From Enterococcus sp. RIT-PI-f (GTDB lineage Bacteria; Bacillota; Bacilli; Lactobacillales; Enterococcaceae): a stretch of DNA of 64,000 nucleotides. The notes beneath the pieces were generated by a model. The model was not told where the DNA came from, made no database searches, and saw only the letters and a program-made list of their open reading frames with translations. The DNA is taken from positions 171,706 through 235,705 of the forward strand of contig NZ_LHOX01000012.1 in the NCBI RefSeq assembly GCF_001297065.1, read 5' to 3'. The translations under genes and the position numbers were made by a program. Below, one piece after another: positions 1 to 9,103 of the stretch. Position 1 is the first letter of the stretch, and each line of letters opens with the position of its first letter.

Positions 1-466
1 CACCCACACCTGCTGGATCTAATTGCTGGATCAAAGTCAACGCATCTAGTACTTGGATCGGCGATGCGCCCATTTGCTGTGCCGCTTGCGCCAGATCAAT
101 TGTCAAAAAGCCGTTCAGATCAATTGACTCTACCAGAAACAATACGATCGTTCGCAAAAACGTATCCCGATAATTCAGATGGACTTGCTCGATCAGATAT
201 TCAAACAAAGAAGTCTGTTGATCTGGAATCTGACTCAAGTAGTCCATCATTTGATCAGAGGACTGACTGCTTTTCGCTGGGATGATTGGTGTGTCGTATT
301 CACCGAGTTCAATCAGCGGATTTTCCAGCGCTTGATCGTCGATATACGCAATCAATTCATCCGCAGAAAACTGCAACACTTGGATCGACTGCTGTAATTT
401 CTGCGTCATAGCAAGCTTTTGCGTTTGTTTTTGCTGTTGAGAAAATTGCTGTTGAAATTTCATCAT
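1..466 (-). CDS. rpoN: RNA polymerase sigma-54 factor RpoN (5' part, cut by window edge)
   Basis: Sigma-54 directs RNA polymerase to -24/-12 promoters and needs an ATP-driven activator to open DNA. About 155 N-terminal codons are visible. Residues 1-40 carry the Gln-rich region I signature, including MTQKLQQSIQVLQ, the activator-contact segment. Near the edge the core-binding region begins with a QLDPAGVG motif. Two ATGs lie in tandem (466 and 463), preceded by an AAGGGG ribosome site. The C-terminal HTH and RpoN box fall outside the window. In Firmicutes sigma-54 mostly serves PTS operons under LevR-type activators, and such an activator plus a -24/-12 promoter occur about 43 kb away. Identification is secure; completeness cannot be judged. 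Confidence 0.93.
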   Translation of the reverse strand, partial: MMKFQQQFSQQQKQTQKLAMTQKLQQSIQVLQFSADELIAYIDDQALENPLIELGEYDTPIIPAKSSQSSDQMMDYLSQIPDQQTSLFEYLIEQVHLNYRDTFLRTIVLFLVESIDLNGFLTIDLAQAAQQMGASPIQVLDALTLIQQLDPAGVG

Positions 467-517
467 TCTACCCCTTGTTTTTTTCTTTAAAATTGGTTAA
501 ACTATTATTTGTGCTTC

Positions 518-589
518 GCGCCTTTAGTGTAGTGGATATCACGTAAGATTCCGGTTCTTGAGACGGGGGTTCGATTCCCTCAAGGCGCG
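518..589 (+). tRNA. tRNA-Arg (anticodon CCG)
   Basis: A 72-nt cloverleaf can be drawn. The acceptor stem GCGCCTT pairs with AAGGCGC, the D-arm has GTG/CAC pairs, and the anticodon stem TAAGA/TCTTG encloses a 7-nt loop with CCG at positions 34-36. The T-arm has the TTCGATT loop. The discriminator base is G and CCA is not encoded. It reads the rare arginine codon CGG. A run of seven Ts follows directly. It lies between rpoN and rpoE, both on the other strand. Confidence 0.95.
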
Positions 590-652
590 TTTTTTTATCG
601 CTTCAATTCATTCAGTATACTTGTTTTTGACCGATAATTCAAAAACCATCTT

Positions 653-679
653 AGGATTGCTTACAGCAATCCTTTTTTT
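653..679 (+). terminator. Rho-independent terminator downstream of tRNA-Arg
   Basis: Nine-bp perfect stem AGGATTGCT/AGCAATCCT with a 3-nt loop, followed by a run of seven or more Ts on the plus strand. The stem may also slow transcripts from rpoE arriving on the other strand, but the T-run favours plus. Confidence 0.8.
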
Positions 680-745
680 GTGCCTAAATGAGCAAGGCAT
701 TCAATGACTGGATGCCAAATGGAGCGGCGCAAAAAAAGAAGAGGA

Positions 746-1360
746 TTATTCCTCTTCTTCCTCTTCTGCAAAATCATCTTCTTCATCATCATCGATGATC
801 GTTAAATCTTCTTCAATGTTGCCTGGCAACTCTTCTTCGTCATCGTCGTTGTTGTCAGCGCCGATTTCTTGCAGATCAGAGTTGTAAGCAGAGATTTCTT
901 CATCTTCGTCGTCATCATCATCAAAGAGATCGTCTTCTTCGTCTTCAGATAAATCAGCATCTTCAGGATCGTCATCGTTATAGTCGATTGCATCTTCATC
1001 ATCATTGATAAAGGCATTGACTTTTTTACGTTTGCGACGACGTGGCGTATCTTCATCTTCGTCATCCACACCATGATTGACTTCTTCATCAATCGAATCA
1101 ATGGCATACCATGAACGCAAGCCCCAACGGTTGTCACCTAAAGAAATAAAACTACCATCAATATTCAAGTCAGTATAAAACTGTGCCAATGAATCACGAA
1201 TTTCACTATCGGATGTTTCAAGATAATTTTGGATTTGGTTGACCAAATCAGAAAAATCCATTACATCTCCACGTTGTTCTAAAATTGCATGGGCAACTTC
1301 AATCATTGATAATTCGTGTTTGTTTACACCTTCAAATACATTAATTTCCAAACTGGACAC
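746..1360 (-). CDS. rpoE: DNA-directed RNA polymerase subunit delta
   Basis: The delta subunit is a Firmicutes-specific RNA polymerase accessory protein that promotes enzyme recycling and specificity for the initiating nucleotide. Residues 1-90 form the HARE-HTH domain ([18 protein letters not shown], then a NRWGLRSW core). Residues from about 98 to 204 are an extremely acidic, presumably unstructured tail broken by one basic patch (RRRKRKK). The 204-aa length is near the family norm. The start is GTG at 1360 with GAAAGGA upstream. The GAA/GAT-rich tail creates several spurious ORFs in other frames. It appears monocistronic. Confidence 0.95.
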   Translation of the reverse strand: MSSLEINVFEGVNKHELSMIEVAHAILEQRGDVMDFSDLVNQIQNYLETSDSEIRDSLAQFYTDLNIDGSFISLGDNRWGLRSWYAIDSIDEEVNHGVDDEDEDTPRRRKRKKVNAFINDDEDAIDYNDDDPEDADLSEDEEDDLFDDDDDEDEEISAYNSDLQEIGADNNDDDEEELPGNIEEDLTIIDDDEEDDFAEEEEEE

Positions 1361-1437
1361 GTCCTTTCACAGTCTACTCCTAATCATACAAAATTGTTGA
1401 TCAAATTGCAATTTTTTCTTTTAGAATTTATGATCCT

Positions 1438-1875
1438 TTATGCTGTAAATTCAAGAGCCAGTTTATAGGCACCAATTTTATCCGTTGCCATGAACAAATC
1501 ATACTCAATATCGACTTTGCCAGAATAAGGACGATCTTTCAGACTGACATGCATATGATTGGTAAAGGTATGAAACATCATGCTGCCGTATGGGGTTTGA
1601 TAACTTGTTTCCAACCGCTCCTTATAGGCAAATTTCAAACGCATCCGCATTTCACCCGAGCGGATCAACTGGATCACGCCATCTGGCATGATTTTCATGG
1701 TAACAGGAATCTCTTCCCCGTCTGGTTGGATTTCTTTGTATCTTATGTATAAGGTATCGCCAATCTTCACCGCTTGTCCTTGTAAATCAAAGAGAAAATC
1801 TTCTGTCTGATCGCCTTGACGAACATTCGTGGTCAAATGGATCGAAATCGGTACACCTTGTGACAATTCTTGCAT
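1438..1875 (-). CDS. DUF1934 family protein (YwiB-like)
   Basis: A small 145-aa cytosolic protein with alternating beta-strand character (for example SYQTPYGSMMF and KVDIEYDLFM), as expected for the calycin-like DUF1934/YwiB family. No catalytic residues are known and the function is unknown. In bacilli the family often neighbours argS or rpoE, and here it lies just upstream of rpoE on the same strand, so co-transcription is possible. An ATG start is preceded by GGAGGCAAT. There is no signal peptide or membrane segment. Confidence 0.8.
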   Translation of the reverse strand: MQELSQGVPISIHLTTNVRQGDQTEDFLFDLQGQAVKIGDTLYIRYKEIQPDGEEIPVTMKIMPDGVIQLIRSGEMRMRLKFAYKERLETSYQTPYGSMMFHTFTNHMHVSLKDRPYSGKVDIEYDLFMATDKIGAYKLALEFTA

Positions 1876-2066
1876 TCTTTATTGCCTCCTTCACAGATTT
1901 CACTCTCATTCTTGCTTTTTTTCACACATTTGTCAATCATTTCAACTAGTCCATTTTTGATCGACAGCATGAAAATAAGTTGAATCATTTCATTCTTTTA
2001 CTTAATTGTCGCATAATCGTATATAATAAAGACATAGACTGATAGATAAAGGAGTTTGAACGCGTC

Positions 2067-2897
2067 TTGACGATTTATTCAATTGACCAAATACTACCCA
2101 ATGCCCCTTCCGCTTTCTTGCCTTTTGCCTTGACTGATGTCCTGACGGCCTATGCCGGCAGTGAGCGTCAAGCCTTTTGTCATTTTTGGCAATTGCCTGA
2201 TACCTTGATCCTTGGCATGAAAGATACGCGAATCCCCCATTTAAAAGCGGCATTATCTGAAGTGGAAAAAGCCGCTTTTCGTCCTGTGATCAGAAATTCA
2301 GGGGGACTTGGCGTGATCAATGATCGTGGCATATTGAACGTATCGCTCATCTTTCCGAAAGATTTGGCAGCGACAACGGATGCTGCCTATGAAGAAATGC
2401 AGGCACTCTTGCAGCTTGCTTTTCCTGAACAGCAGATCGCGGCCTACGAAATCACGCATTCTTATTGCCCCGGCACCTTTGATCTGAGTATCGGCGGCAA
2501 AAAAATTGCCGGTACCGCCCAACGCAGAATCAAAGAAGGGGTTGCTGTCATGATGTACTTGAGTGTCAATGGCGATCAGCACGCACGTGGCGAGCTGGTT
2601 CGCCGGTTTTATCAAGCCGGCTTAAGATCGGCATTCGGTACAAATGGCTATCCCGCGGTCGATCCTGAAACGATGACGACATTGTCAGAAGTCTTTGGAC
2701 GCGACTTTACGATTGAAGAAGTCTGTGAACGTTTGAAGCATGCGTTACACGTGTTGAACAACGAACCTGTATTGCCCCTTGATTTAGACGAATGGCTCAC
2801 TGCAAAAGAACAATCAGAAGCACTCGCTGTCCGTCTGACAAGTATGGCACAGAGAAACGAATCTTTAAAGGAGGTCACCGATGCCAATCCCTTATAA
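2067..2897 (+). CDS. lipL: Octanoyl-[GcvH]:protein N-octanoyltransferase (LipL type)
   Basis: This biotin/lipoate protein ligase-fold enzyme transfers octanoyl from GcvH to E2 subunits in lipoate assembly. The fold is seen from RNSGGLGVIND (residues 76-86) through GTFDLSIGGKKIAGTAQRR (136-154). The conserved Lys lies in the GGKK segment, and Cys134 in HSYCPG is in the position of the LipL/LipM catalytic cysteine. The length, 276 aa, matches B. subtilis LipL (about 281). The start is TTG at 2067 with AAAGGAG upstream. The 3' end overlaps the next gene by 17 bases, so the two are probably translationally coupled. A -10 box TATAAT lies at 2022-2027. A lipoate ligase role is the alternative. Confidence 0.82.
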   Translation: MTIYSIDQILPNAPSAFLPFALTDVLTAYAGSERQAFCHFWQLPDTLILGMKDTRIPHLKAALSEVEKAAFRPVIRNSGGLGVINDRGILNVSLIFPKDLAATTDAAYEEMQALLQLAFPEQQIAAYEITHSYCPGTFDLSIGGKKIAGTAQRRIKEGVAVMMYLSVNGDQHARGELVRRFYQAGLRSAFGTNGYPAVDPETMTTLSEVFGRDFTIEEVCERLKHALHVLNNEPVLPLDLDEWLTAKEQSEALAVRLTSMAQRNESLKEVTDANPL

Positions 2898-4254
2898 ATA
2901 CCAAACCTTAGCTATCGAAAAAGTCTTTCGCGATCCTGTGCATAATTATGTGCACGTCCAACACCAAGTGATCCTTGATTTGATCAATTCCAAAGAAGTA
3001 CAGCGCTTGAGACGGATCAAGCAGTTAGGGACTGCTTCTTTTACCTTTCATGGTGCAGAGCACAGCCGTTTTTCCCACTCTTTAGGCGTCTATGAAATTA
3101 GTCGGCGGATTTGCGATATTTTCCAGCGAAATTATTCAGTCGATAAAGTTGGCCCGACTGGCTGGGACGACAAGGAACGGTTGGTGACTTTGTGTGCAGC
3201 ACTGTTGCATGATGTCGGTCATGGTCCTTATTCTCATACGTTTGAGCATATTTTCCATACCGATCATGAAGCCATCACCGTAGCCATCATCACATCGCCA
3301 GAAACCGAAGTCCATCAGATCTTGAATCGCGTAGCGGAAGGATTTCCTGAAAAAGTCGCCAGTGTCATCACCAAAACCTATCCCAATCCGCAAGTAGTCC
3401 AAATGATTTCCAGCCAAATCGATGCCGATCGGATGGATTACCTATTGCGAGATGCGTATTTCACAGGGACAGAGTATGGCACATTTGATTTAACGAGAAT
3501 CTTACGCGTCATTCGCCCTTACGAAGGCGGAATCGCCTTTTCAATGAGTGGCATGCACGCAGTAGAAGACTATATCGTCAGCCGCTATCAAATGTATGTA
3601 CAAGTATATTTTCATGCCAGCTCAAGAGGGATGGAAGTGGTTTTGGCCCACCTCTTGAACCGGGCAGCTGAATGTTACGCTGACAATGAGGAAACTTTTC
3701 AACAGCATTCACAGTTGCTGCTGCCCTTTCTTAGACAAGATTTTTCTCTAGAAGCGTACTTGAAACTAGATGACGGTGTGTTAAATACCTACTTTACCCA
3801 ATGGACGTCAGAATCAGATTTGATCCTGAGTGATCTGGCGAAACGTTTCTTAAACCGCAAACCCCTCAAATCGGTTCGCTTTAAAGACGATTCGCAACTG
3901 CCATTGATCGAAGACTTAAAGAAATTGGTTGAGAAAGTCGGCTTTAACCCAACATATTATACGGCAATCAATTCAAGTTTTGATCTGCCTTATGATTTTT
4001 ATCGTCCGACATCTGGGATGCACCGCACCCAAATCGAATTACAAGAAAAAGATGGCACATTGACCGAGTTATCCAAAGCCAGTCAGCTTGTAGCAGCATT
4101 GGCTGGTCAGACCCAAGGGGATCGGCGCTTTTATTTTCCAAAAGAAATGATTGACCCCAACTTGCAAAATCACTATGATTTATTTGAGGAAACCTATCAA
4201 GCGTTCGCGGCTTATATTCGCAATGGCGCTTTGATCAAACCCAGCAACCTTTAG
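2881..4254 (+). CDS. HD-domain dNTP triphosphohydrolase (EF1143/YwfO family)
   Basis: This 457-aa metal-dependent HD phosphohydrolase resembles the E. faecalis EF1143 dNTPase, which hydrolyses dNTPs to nucleoside and triphosphate. The HD signature LLHDVGHGPYSHTFEH (about residues 109-124) supplies His110-Asp111. The upstream HSRFSHSLGVYE block holds the first metal histidine, and QIDADRMDYLLRDAYFTG supplies the later Asp. It overlaps lipL by 17 bases and is followed after 9 bases by a HAD phosphatase, giving a three-gene operon. The family is related to SAMHD1 in mechanism; allosteric control cannot be judged from sequence alone. Confidence 0.85.
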   Translation: MPIPYKYQTLAIEKVFRDPVHNYVHVQHQVILDLINSKEVQRLRRIKQLGTASFTFHGAEHSRFSHSLGVYEISRRICDIFQRNYSVDKVGPTGWDDKERLVTLCAALLHDVGHGPYSHTFEHIFHTDHEAITVAIITSPETEVHQILNRVAEGFPEKVASVITKTYPNPQVVQMISSQIDADRMDYLLRDAYFTGTEYGTFDLTRILRVIRPYEGGIAFSMSGMHAVEDYIVSRYQMYVQVYFHASSRGMEVVLAHLLNRAAECYADNEETFQQHSQLLLPFLRQDFSLEAYLKLDDGVLNTYFTQWTSESDLILSDLAKRFLNRKPLKSVRFKDDSQLPLIEDLKKLVEKVGFNPTYYTAINSSFDLPYDFYRPTSGMHRTQIELQEKDGTLTELSKASQLVAALAGQTQGDRRFYFPKEMIDPNLQNHYDLFEETYQAFAAYIRNGALIKPSNL

Positions 4255-4263
4255 GAGGAAATT

Positions 4264-5088
4264 ATGAGTATCAAACTAATCGCTATCGATATCGATGGCA
4301 CATTGCTAAATGACGACCGGAAAATCACACCAGCAGTGTATCAAGCATTGAAAGCAGCAGAAGCACAAGGTGTACGGATCGTCTTATGTACCGGTCGCCC
4401 ATTAACAGGTGTCCAAGATTTATTGACTGAGTTGGACTTATTTACCGACAACGACTTTGTGATCACCTATAATGGTTCATTGGTACAAAAAACCAAAGAC
4501 CAAGCAATCATTTCTGAATTTGGTTTATCCCATGAAGATTATGCCTTTGTTGAAATGACTGCCCGTCAATTAGGTGTCCACTTGCATGTTGAAACGCAAG
4601 ATACCATGTTCACAGCCAATCGCGACATTAGTCCCTATACGGTCTATGAAGCTTTCTTAGTCAACATGCCGTTGAAATATCGCACACCAGAAGAAATGAC
4701 GCCTGATTTGAATATTATCAAGATGATGATGATCGATGAACCAGCATTATTAGATAGTGTCATTCCTCAGTTGCCTGCAGCTTTGACAGAACAATACAAT
4801 GTTGTCAAAAGTGCCCCTTTCTTCTTAGAAGTCTTAAATAAAAAAGCCCATAAAGGCGCTGCAGTCAAAAAATTAGCTGAACATCTAGGCATCGACCAAT
4901 CAGAAGTAATGGCAATTGGTGACAATGAAAATGATTTGACAATGGTTGAATACGCTGGAATCGGCGTCGCAATGGCAAACGCAACCGAAAATGTCCGTAA
5001 CATGGCAGATGTCATCACAGCTTCCAACGAAGAAGACGGTGTGGCAAAAGTGATCAACGAATACGTTTTGCAAACAAAAGAGGGCTAA
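4264..5088 (+). CDS. Cof-type HAD hydrolase (YidA-like sugar phosphatase)
   Basis: HAD superfamily subclass IIB phosphatase. Motif I is DIDGTLL (Asp8/Asp10), motif II LCTGRP, and motif IV GDNENDLTMVEYAG, with the Cof cap domain between them. The 274-aa length is typical. Substrates of YidA homologues are sugar phosphates and other small phosphoesters; the physiological one here is unknown. An AGGAGG site precedes the ATG. It is the last gene of the lipL-dNTPase-HAD run and is followed by a strong bidirectional terminator. Confidence 0.85.
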   Translation: MSIKLIAIDIDGTLLNDDRKITPAVYQALKAAEAQGVRIVLCTGRPLTGVQDLLTELDLFTDNDFVITYNGSLVQKTKDQAIISEFGLSHEDYAFVEMTARQLGVHLHVETQDTMFTANRDISPYTVYEAFLVNMPLKYRTPEEMTPDLNIIKMMMIDEPALLDSVIPQLPAALTEQYNVVKSAPFFLEVLNKKAHKGAAVKKLAEHLGIDQSEVMAIGDNENDLTMVEYAGIGVAMANATENVRNMADVITASNEEDGVAKVINEYVLQTKEG

Positions 5089-5097
5089 TTTCAGCCC

Positions 5098-5143
5098 AGC
5101 AAAAAAAGCAAGCCAGGTTTTTATTCCTGCTTGCTTTTTTGCT
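5098..5143 (+). terminator. Bidirectional terminator between HAD and Nudix genes
   Basis: A long stem pairs GCAAAAAAAGCAAG with CTTGCTTTTTTGC around an AGG/CCT extension. A/T runs on both sides allow use from either strand. Its right half overlaps the last codons of the convergent Nudix gene. Confidence 0.8.
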
Positions 5144-5594
5144 GTAACCATTGTTTGACAGCCCATTGATGGCTGCCGCGTTTCAACAGTTGGATCGCTT
5201 TTTCTGGTGTTTGCCAGGACAGTTGATTGTTGTCTTCCGTCGGGGCACATACTTTCTGCCAATTGGTCATCAAAAAAAAGTATCCCGGATGATAATAGTA
5301 CGTATCTCGGTGACGAGAATAAAAATATTCCACCGCTTCACCAAAATAGGTCTCGATTTCGCCTTTAAAGCCTAATTCTTCGATCAATTCCCGTGCGATC
5401 GCCGTTTCTTTCGTTTCCCCTGCTTCTATTTCGCCCCCCGGCAAAAAATAAGCGCCGTTTGGTGCTTGCACCAAGATAATCTTGCCTTCTTTATTAGGGA
5501 TGACGACATAGGCACCAAACCTAGGCTGATATACTTGCTGTTCATCTTTGACCCCAAACACAATGTCATTTTCCGACATAATACCCTCCAACAA
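5121..5594 (-). CDS. Nudix hydrolase
   Basis: The Nudix box GGEIEAGETKETAIARELIEELG (residues about 51-73, here given with its conserved G, E, RE and EE positions) binds Mg2+ and catalyses hydrolysis of nucleoside diphosphate-linked compounds. The protein is 157 aa, a single compact domain. The N-terminal RFGAYVVIPNKEGKIILVQ strand is typical of MutT/NUDIX proteins. The substrate cannot be predicted. It is convergent with the HAD phosphatase gene and monocistronic. Confidence 0.85.
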   Translation of the reverse strand: MLEGIMSENDIVFGVKDEQQVYQPRFGAYVVIPNKEGKIILVQAPNGAYFLPGGEIEAGETKETAIARELIEELGFKGEIETYFGEAVEYFYSRHRDTYYYHPGYFFLMTNWQKVCAPTEDNNQLSWQTPEKAIQLLKRGSHQWAVKQWLQQKSKQE

Positions 5595-5716
5595 GTTTTC
5601 TTTTCATTTTACCCTATGATATTGCGGTGGACAAGCGAGAAATGTCTTTCGAAACATTTTCTTCCCGTGAAAAAACGGATTATGTTATCATGAAGGTAAT
5701 ATAAAGGAAAGGATGA

Positions 5717-6100
5717 ATGAATTTTATGAAAATGGCACACACTTGTGTAAGGGTCAAAGATTTAACGGCCTCATTAGATTTTTATCAAACAGCGTTTGGT
5801 TTTGAAGAATCTCGCCGCCGTGATTTCCCAGAAAACAAATTTACTTTGGTCTACTTAACTTTACCTGGAGATGCGTATGAATTGGAATTGACCTACAATT
5901 ATGACCATCCAGGGTATGATTTAGGCGATGGCTACGGCCACATTGCCATCAGCAGCGCGGACTTAGAAGCCTTACATGACAAACACAAAGCGGCTGGTTT
6001 TGATGTCACTGATCTGAAAGGATTGCCTGGCACACAACCTTCTTACTACTTTGTCAAAGATCCCGACGGTTACAAAATCGAAGTGATTCGTGAGAAATAG
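5717..6100 (+). CDS. gloA: Lactoylglutathione lyase family protein (glyoxalase I)
   Basis: A single VOC-fold domain of 127 aa closely follows glyoxalase I. It opens with MAHTCVRVKDL, has the metal-ligand Glu in YELELTYNY and DGYGHIAI, and closes with VKDPDGYKIEVI. It would detoxify methylglyoxal hemithioacetal in the cytosol; enterococci make a glutathione-type thiol. The start at 5717 has AAAGGA 8 bases upstream; an in-frame ATG at 5726 (MKMAHT) is the common family start and is an alternative. It is monocistronic with its own terminator. Confidence 0.85.
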   Translation: MNFMKMAHTCVRVKDLTASLDFYQTAFGFEESRRRDFPENKFTLVYLTLPGDAYELELTYNYDHPGYDLGDGYGHIAISSADLEALHDKHKAAGFDVTDLKGLPGTQPSYYFVKDPDGYKIEVIREK

Positions 6101-6108
6101 GTCTATTG

Positions 6109-6131
6109 AAAAGGACATTGCGTCCTTTTTT
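6109..6131 (+). terminator. Terminator after gloA
   Basis: Stem AAAAGGAC/GTCCTTTT with a 5-nt loop and T-run, immediately after the gloA stop codon. Confidence 0.75.
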
Positions 6132-6168
6132 ATTTTTTCTCATCCTGTGATATGAAAGGAAAGAAGCT

Positions 6169-6882
6169 ATGAAACCAATCATCGGTATTGCAGCCAATGA
6201 ACGATCCATGATCGAAGAAAGTGAACATTGGCTAACCTACACCCCCAAAAATTTCGTCACCCATATCCAAGAAGCTGGCGGTCTTCCTCTTTTGCTGCCG
6301 ATGGGTGCCTTAGAAGACGCGAAAGCTTATGTCCAACAGATCGATAAACTATTACTGGCAGGAGGTCACGATGTTTCTCCTAGTTACTATGGAGAAACCC
6401 TTCATCCATTGATTCAAAGCACACATCCAGAACGTGATGCTTTTGAATTGGCTTTGATCAAAGAAGCAGTTGCCCAAAAGAAACCCATTTTCGGTGTTTG
6501 TCGCGGGATGCAGCTGATCAACGTCGCTTTTGGCGGTAGCTTGTATCAAGATCTCTCACTGATGGAGAAGCCAACTTTGAAACATGTCCAGTTGCCTACT
6601 CCATTTCGTTTTGCGACCCATGATGTGACCATCAATTCTGACAGTCAGTTAGGTCAACTTTTGGGCAGCCGCTATCAGGTCAATTCATTTCATCATCAAG
6701 CAGTGAAGGATGTCGCAAAAGACTTTCAAATTATCGCAACTGCGACCGATGGTGTTGTAGAGGCAATTGAATCGCAGGCTTTTGCTGCCCCAGTTTTAGG
6801 CATCCAATGGCATCCAGAACTTGCAGCGCAATCACGTCCTTCTGAACAAGCAATTTTTGAATTTTTTGTCCACACGCTATGA
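6169..6882 (+). CDS. Gamma-glutamyl-gamma-aminobutyrate hydrolase family (peptidase C26, PuuD-like)
   Basis: A class I glutamine amidotransferase-like hydrolase of 237 aa. The nucleophile elbow is GVCRGMQLINVAFGG (Cys about 109), and the His-Glu pair lies in GIQWHPELA near residue 216. Family members cleave gamma-glutamyl amides such as gamma-Glu-GABA. No putrescine-catabolic genes are nearby, so the true substrate is uncertain. GAAAGGAAAG precedes the ATG. It is a single gene closed by a strong bidirectional hairpin. Confidence 0.82.
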   Translation: MKPIIGIAANERSMIEESEHWLTYTPKNFVTHIQEAGGLPLLLPMGALEDAKAYVQQIDKLLLAGGHDVSPSYYGETLHPLIQSTHPERDAFELALIKEAVAQKKPIFGVCRGMQLINVAFGGSLYQDLSLMEKPTLKHVQLPTPFRFATHDVTINSDSQLGQLLGSRYQVNSFHHQAVKDVAKDFQIIATATDGVVEAIESQAFAAPVLGIQWHPELAAQSRPSEQAIFEFFVHTL

Positions 6883-6893
6883 GCGCTCAAAAT

Positions 6894-6928
6894 ACAAAAA
6901 AGCCAGCTGTACAAGCTGGCTTTTTTGT
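6894..6928 (+). terminator. Bidirectional terminator between peptidase C26 gene and ABC permease gene
   Basis: Stem AAAAAAGCCAGC/GCTGGCTTTTTT with a 7-nt loop, serving both convergent genes. Confidence 0.85.
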
Positions 6929-6930
6929 GT

Positions 6931-8184
6931 TTATTTTTCGTTTTTCATCAGGACAAAGGACTGTTTCAATGAAGCAATCAGTCCATTGTCGTTGTAGATC
7001 AACACGTTCGATTTATACATTTTAGCAGACACCAGCATCAAGGCAATCGTCGATATCAAAAGGATCCCACTTGAAATCAATGCGCCTACGACACCCACTG
7101 TATCATTTGCCAATCGAACCGGCATAATGAAAGAAGACAAGAATGGGATGTAAGATGTGACCCGCATAATGATATTGTTCGGATCCGCTGCACCTAATAC
7201 CAATCCTAACATATAACCTGCCAACGAGAGATAGGTCACTGGAATGATGGCTTTTGCCGTGTCTTCCGCTTTATTGACGAGAGACCCACATAAGGCTGAA
7301 AGAACTGCATAAATCAAGATGCCTAAAAAGACAAAGATGAGGGAGAAAACAAGGAAGGAACCAAAAATTCCATCTAACGAGAAGTTGGCGATAAAGCCGC
7401 TGATCATCGGGATATCTTTGATCCAGAAGTAACTGCCGCCAAAAATAGCAGCGTACGCCAACAATTGTGTGGCTGCTACCATGATCACACCTGCCAACTT
7501 GGCATAATAATGGGTTTGCGCCCGTGTACTAGATAAAATCACTTCCATGATTCTCGTACCTTTTTCTGATGCGATTTCTTGGGCAATGATTTGCGCATAA
7601 GTCAAAATAAAGAAGAACAAGATGATCGTTGCCACGTAACTGACGATATATTGCATGTCACTATGGTCTTCTCCGAATGACATGGTGCCGTCCTCATCAA
7701 AAGAGACCTTTTGTTTGCTGAATGTTGCTGGCTCAGCCAGTTGCCCCACTTCTTCACTTGTCAGACCAAATGTATCTGCTCTTAATGAAGATTGGATTCC
7801 ACTCAATAGCTGTTGGATCGTTAATTCAGCAGTTTGTCCCAGTGTAGACTCACTAAGAAGTTCCCCACTCAATTGGTCACCGGAAGCATCGATAACGAGT
7901 AGGCCATCTACCTCTTCATCCGCTAATTTCTTCTCCCCATCCGCTTGACTCTCAACGATTTCAAATGCGTAATCATCCGTACTTTGTGCTTTGAAGGTTT
8001 CGGCAATGGCCGAGTCATTGGCGTAAACAGCAATGGTATCTGCACTGTTCATCCCATCGGCAAACAAACCAATCACATAAAAGATGCCGACAGCAATAAA
8101 TGGCACCAAAATCATGATCAAAAAAGAAATGGATTTGATATTTTTCTTATAAACATCCGATGCAATTACCCAAAATTTATTCAT
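6931..8184 (-). CDS. ABC-2 type exporter permease (NatB/YhaP-like)
   Basis: A 417-aa integral membrane protein. TM1 lies at about residues 20-42, then comes a roughly 130-residue extracytoplasmic domain, then five more TM segments between about 185 and 390. This is the ABC2_membrane_3 layout of NatB and YhaP. It starts 8 bases inside the ATPase gene, so the two are co-translated. Length and order match the B. subtilis YhaQ/YhaP pair (about 298 and 419 aa). Such exporters move Na+ or small toxic compounds, but no substrate is indicated. It is the last gene of the PadR-controlled operon. Confidence 0.85.
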   Translation of the reverse strand: MNKFWVIASDVYKKNIKSISFLIMILVPFIAVGIFYVIGLFADGMNSADTIAVYANDSAIAETFKAQSTDDYAFEIVESQADGEKKLADEEVDGLLVIDASGDQLSGELLSESTLGQTAELTIQQLLSGIQSSLRADTFGLTSEEVGQLAEPATFSKQKVSFDEDGTMSFGEDHSDMQYIVSYVATIILFFFILTYAQIIAQEIASEKGTRIMEVILSSTRAQTHYYAKLAGVIMVAATQLLAYAAIFGGSYFWIKDIPMISGFIANFSLDGIFGSFLVFSLIFVFLGILIYAVLSALCGSLVNKAEDTAKAIIPVTYLSLAGYMLGLVLGAADPNNIIMRVTSYIPFLSSFIMPVRLANDTVGVVGALISSGILLISTIALMLVSAKMYKSNVLIYNDNGLIASLKQSFVLMKNEK

Positions 8185-9076
8185 GTTCGTGCCCCGCTTT
8201 CCATTTGAAAATCTCTTCTAAGGTAGGCGGTTGTTGATTGAACATTGGAATATAGCCATCCGCCGTTGCTAAATCAAAAATACGTCGGCCAACTTGCGGC
8301 TCACTGATGGTGATATCAAAACTGCCATCCTCTCTGACATGCAATTCTTTCACACCATCAATTGCGCTGACCACTTCTTTCGTCAAATGAGATTCAAGAA
8401 AGACTTTGGTGCGTCCAAATGATTCTCTGATTTCATGGACACGCCCATTCAAGACAGTGGAACCGTCCCGCAACATGATCAAATGGTCACAAATTTTCTC
8501 CACATTGTCCATATTATGACTAGAAAAAATAACGCAGGAACCTTTTTCTTTCAATTCGATAATACCGTTTTTCAACAGTTCAGCATTCACTGGATCTAAT
8601 CCACTGAAGGGTTCATCCAAAATCACAAGTTTTGGCTCATGGATCAATGTTGCGATCAATTGAACTTTTTGCTGATTTCCTTTCGATAAAGACTTCACTT
8701 TATCGGTTTTTTTGCCTTTGACTTGAAATTTCTCCATCCAATAATCGATTTGCGGCACGATTTCTGCCTTCGATTTCCCTCTTAAGCGGGCAAAATAAAT
8801 CAATTGATCTTCAATGGTTACTTTAGGGTATAAGCCTCGTTCTTCTGGCAAGTAGCCGATGATATTATATTCTTTCTCACTGATTTGATGTCCGTTCCAC
8901 AAGACCTCCCCTTGATCTGCTTTTAGGAAATCTAAAATCAACCGAAAAGTTGTTGTTTTTCCGGCACCATTTTGTCCGATCAATCCCATGATTTGTCCAT
9001 CATTGATCGTAAATGAGAGATGATCCACAGCGGTATATTCTCCAAATGTTTTCACTAATTGTTTTGCTTCTAACAC
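8177..9076 (-). CDS. ABC transporter ATP-binding protein (YhaQ/NatA-like)
   Basis: ABC ATPase with Walker A GQNGAGKTT (near residue 35), signature SLSKGNQQKVQ, Walker B LVILDEPFSGLDP and the H-loop SSHNMD. The C-terminal DUF4162-type extension (about residues 215-299) is common in NatA-like exporter ATPases. The start is GTG at 9076 with AGGAAGG upstream. It is paired with the adjacent permease and lies 27 bases after DUF2812. The PadR repressor first in the operon suggests induction by the exported compound or a related stress. Confidence 0.9.
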   Translation of the reverse strand: MLEAKQLVKTFGEYTAVDHLSFTINDGQIMGLIGQNGAGKTTTFRLILDFLKADQGEVLWNGHQISEKEYNIIGYLPEERGLYPKVTIEDQLIYFARLRGKSKAEIVPQIDYWMEKFQVKGKKTDKVKSLSKGNQQKVQLIATLIHEPKLVILDEPFSGLDPVNAELLKNGIIELKEKGSCVIFSSHNMDNVEKICDHLIMLRDGSTVLNGRVHEIRESFGRTKVFLESHLTKEVVSAIDGVKELHVREDGSFDITISEPQVGRRIFDLATADGYIPMFNQQPPTLEEIFKWKAGHEHE

Positions 9077-9103
9077 ATTTTCACCTTCCTCTTTTTGCTT
9101 TTA

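Noticed and set aside
518..589. tRNA-Arg as an integration site for a mobile island
   Set aside because: No integrase gene or repeat of the tRNA 3' end was seen nearby; both flanks are core genes.
802..1137. 111-codon Met/Lys/Thr-rich reading frame on minus
   Set aside because: It is a frame shift of the GAT/GAA-rich acidic tail of rpoE; composition is an artefact and no ribosome site is present.
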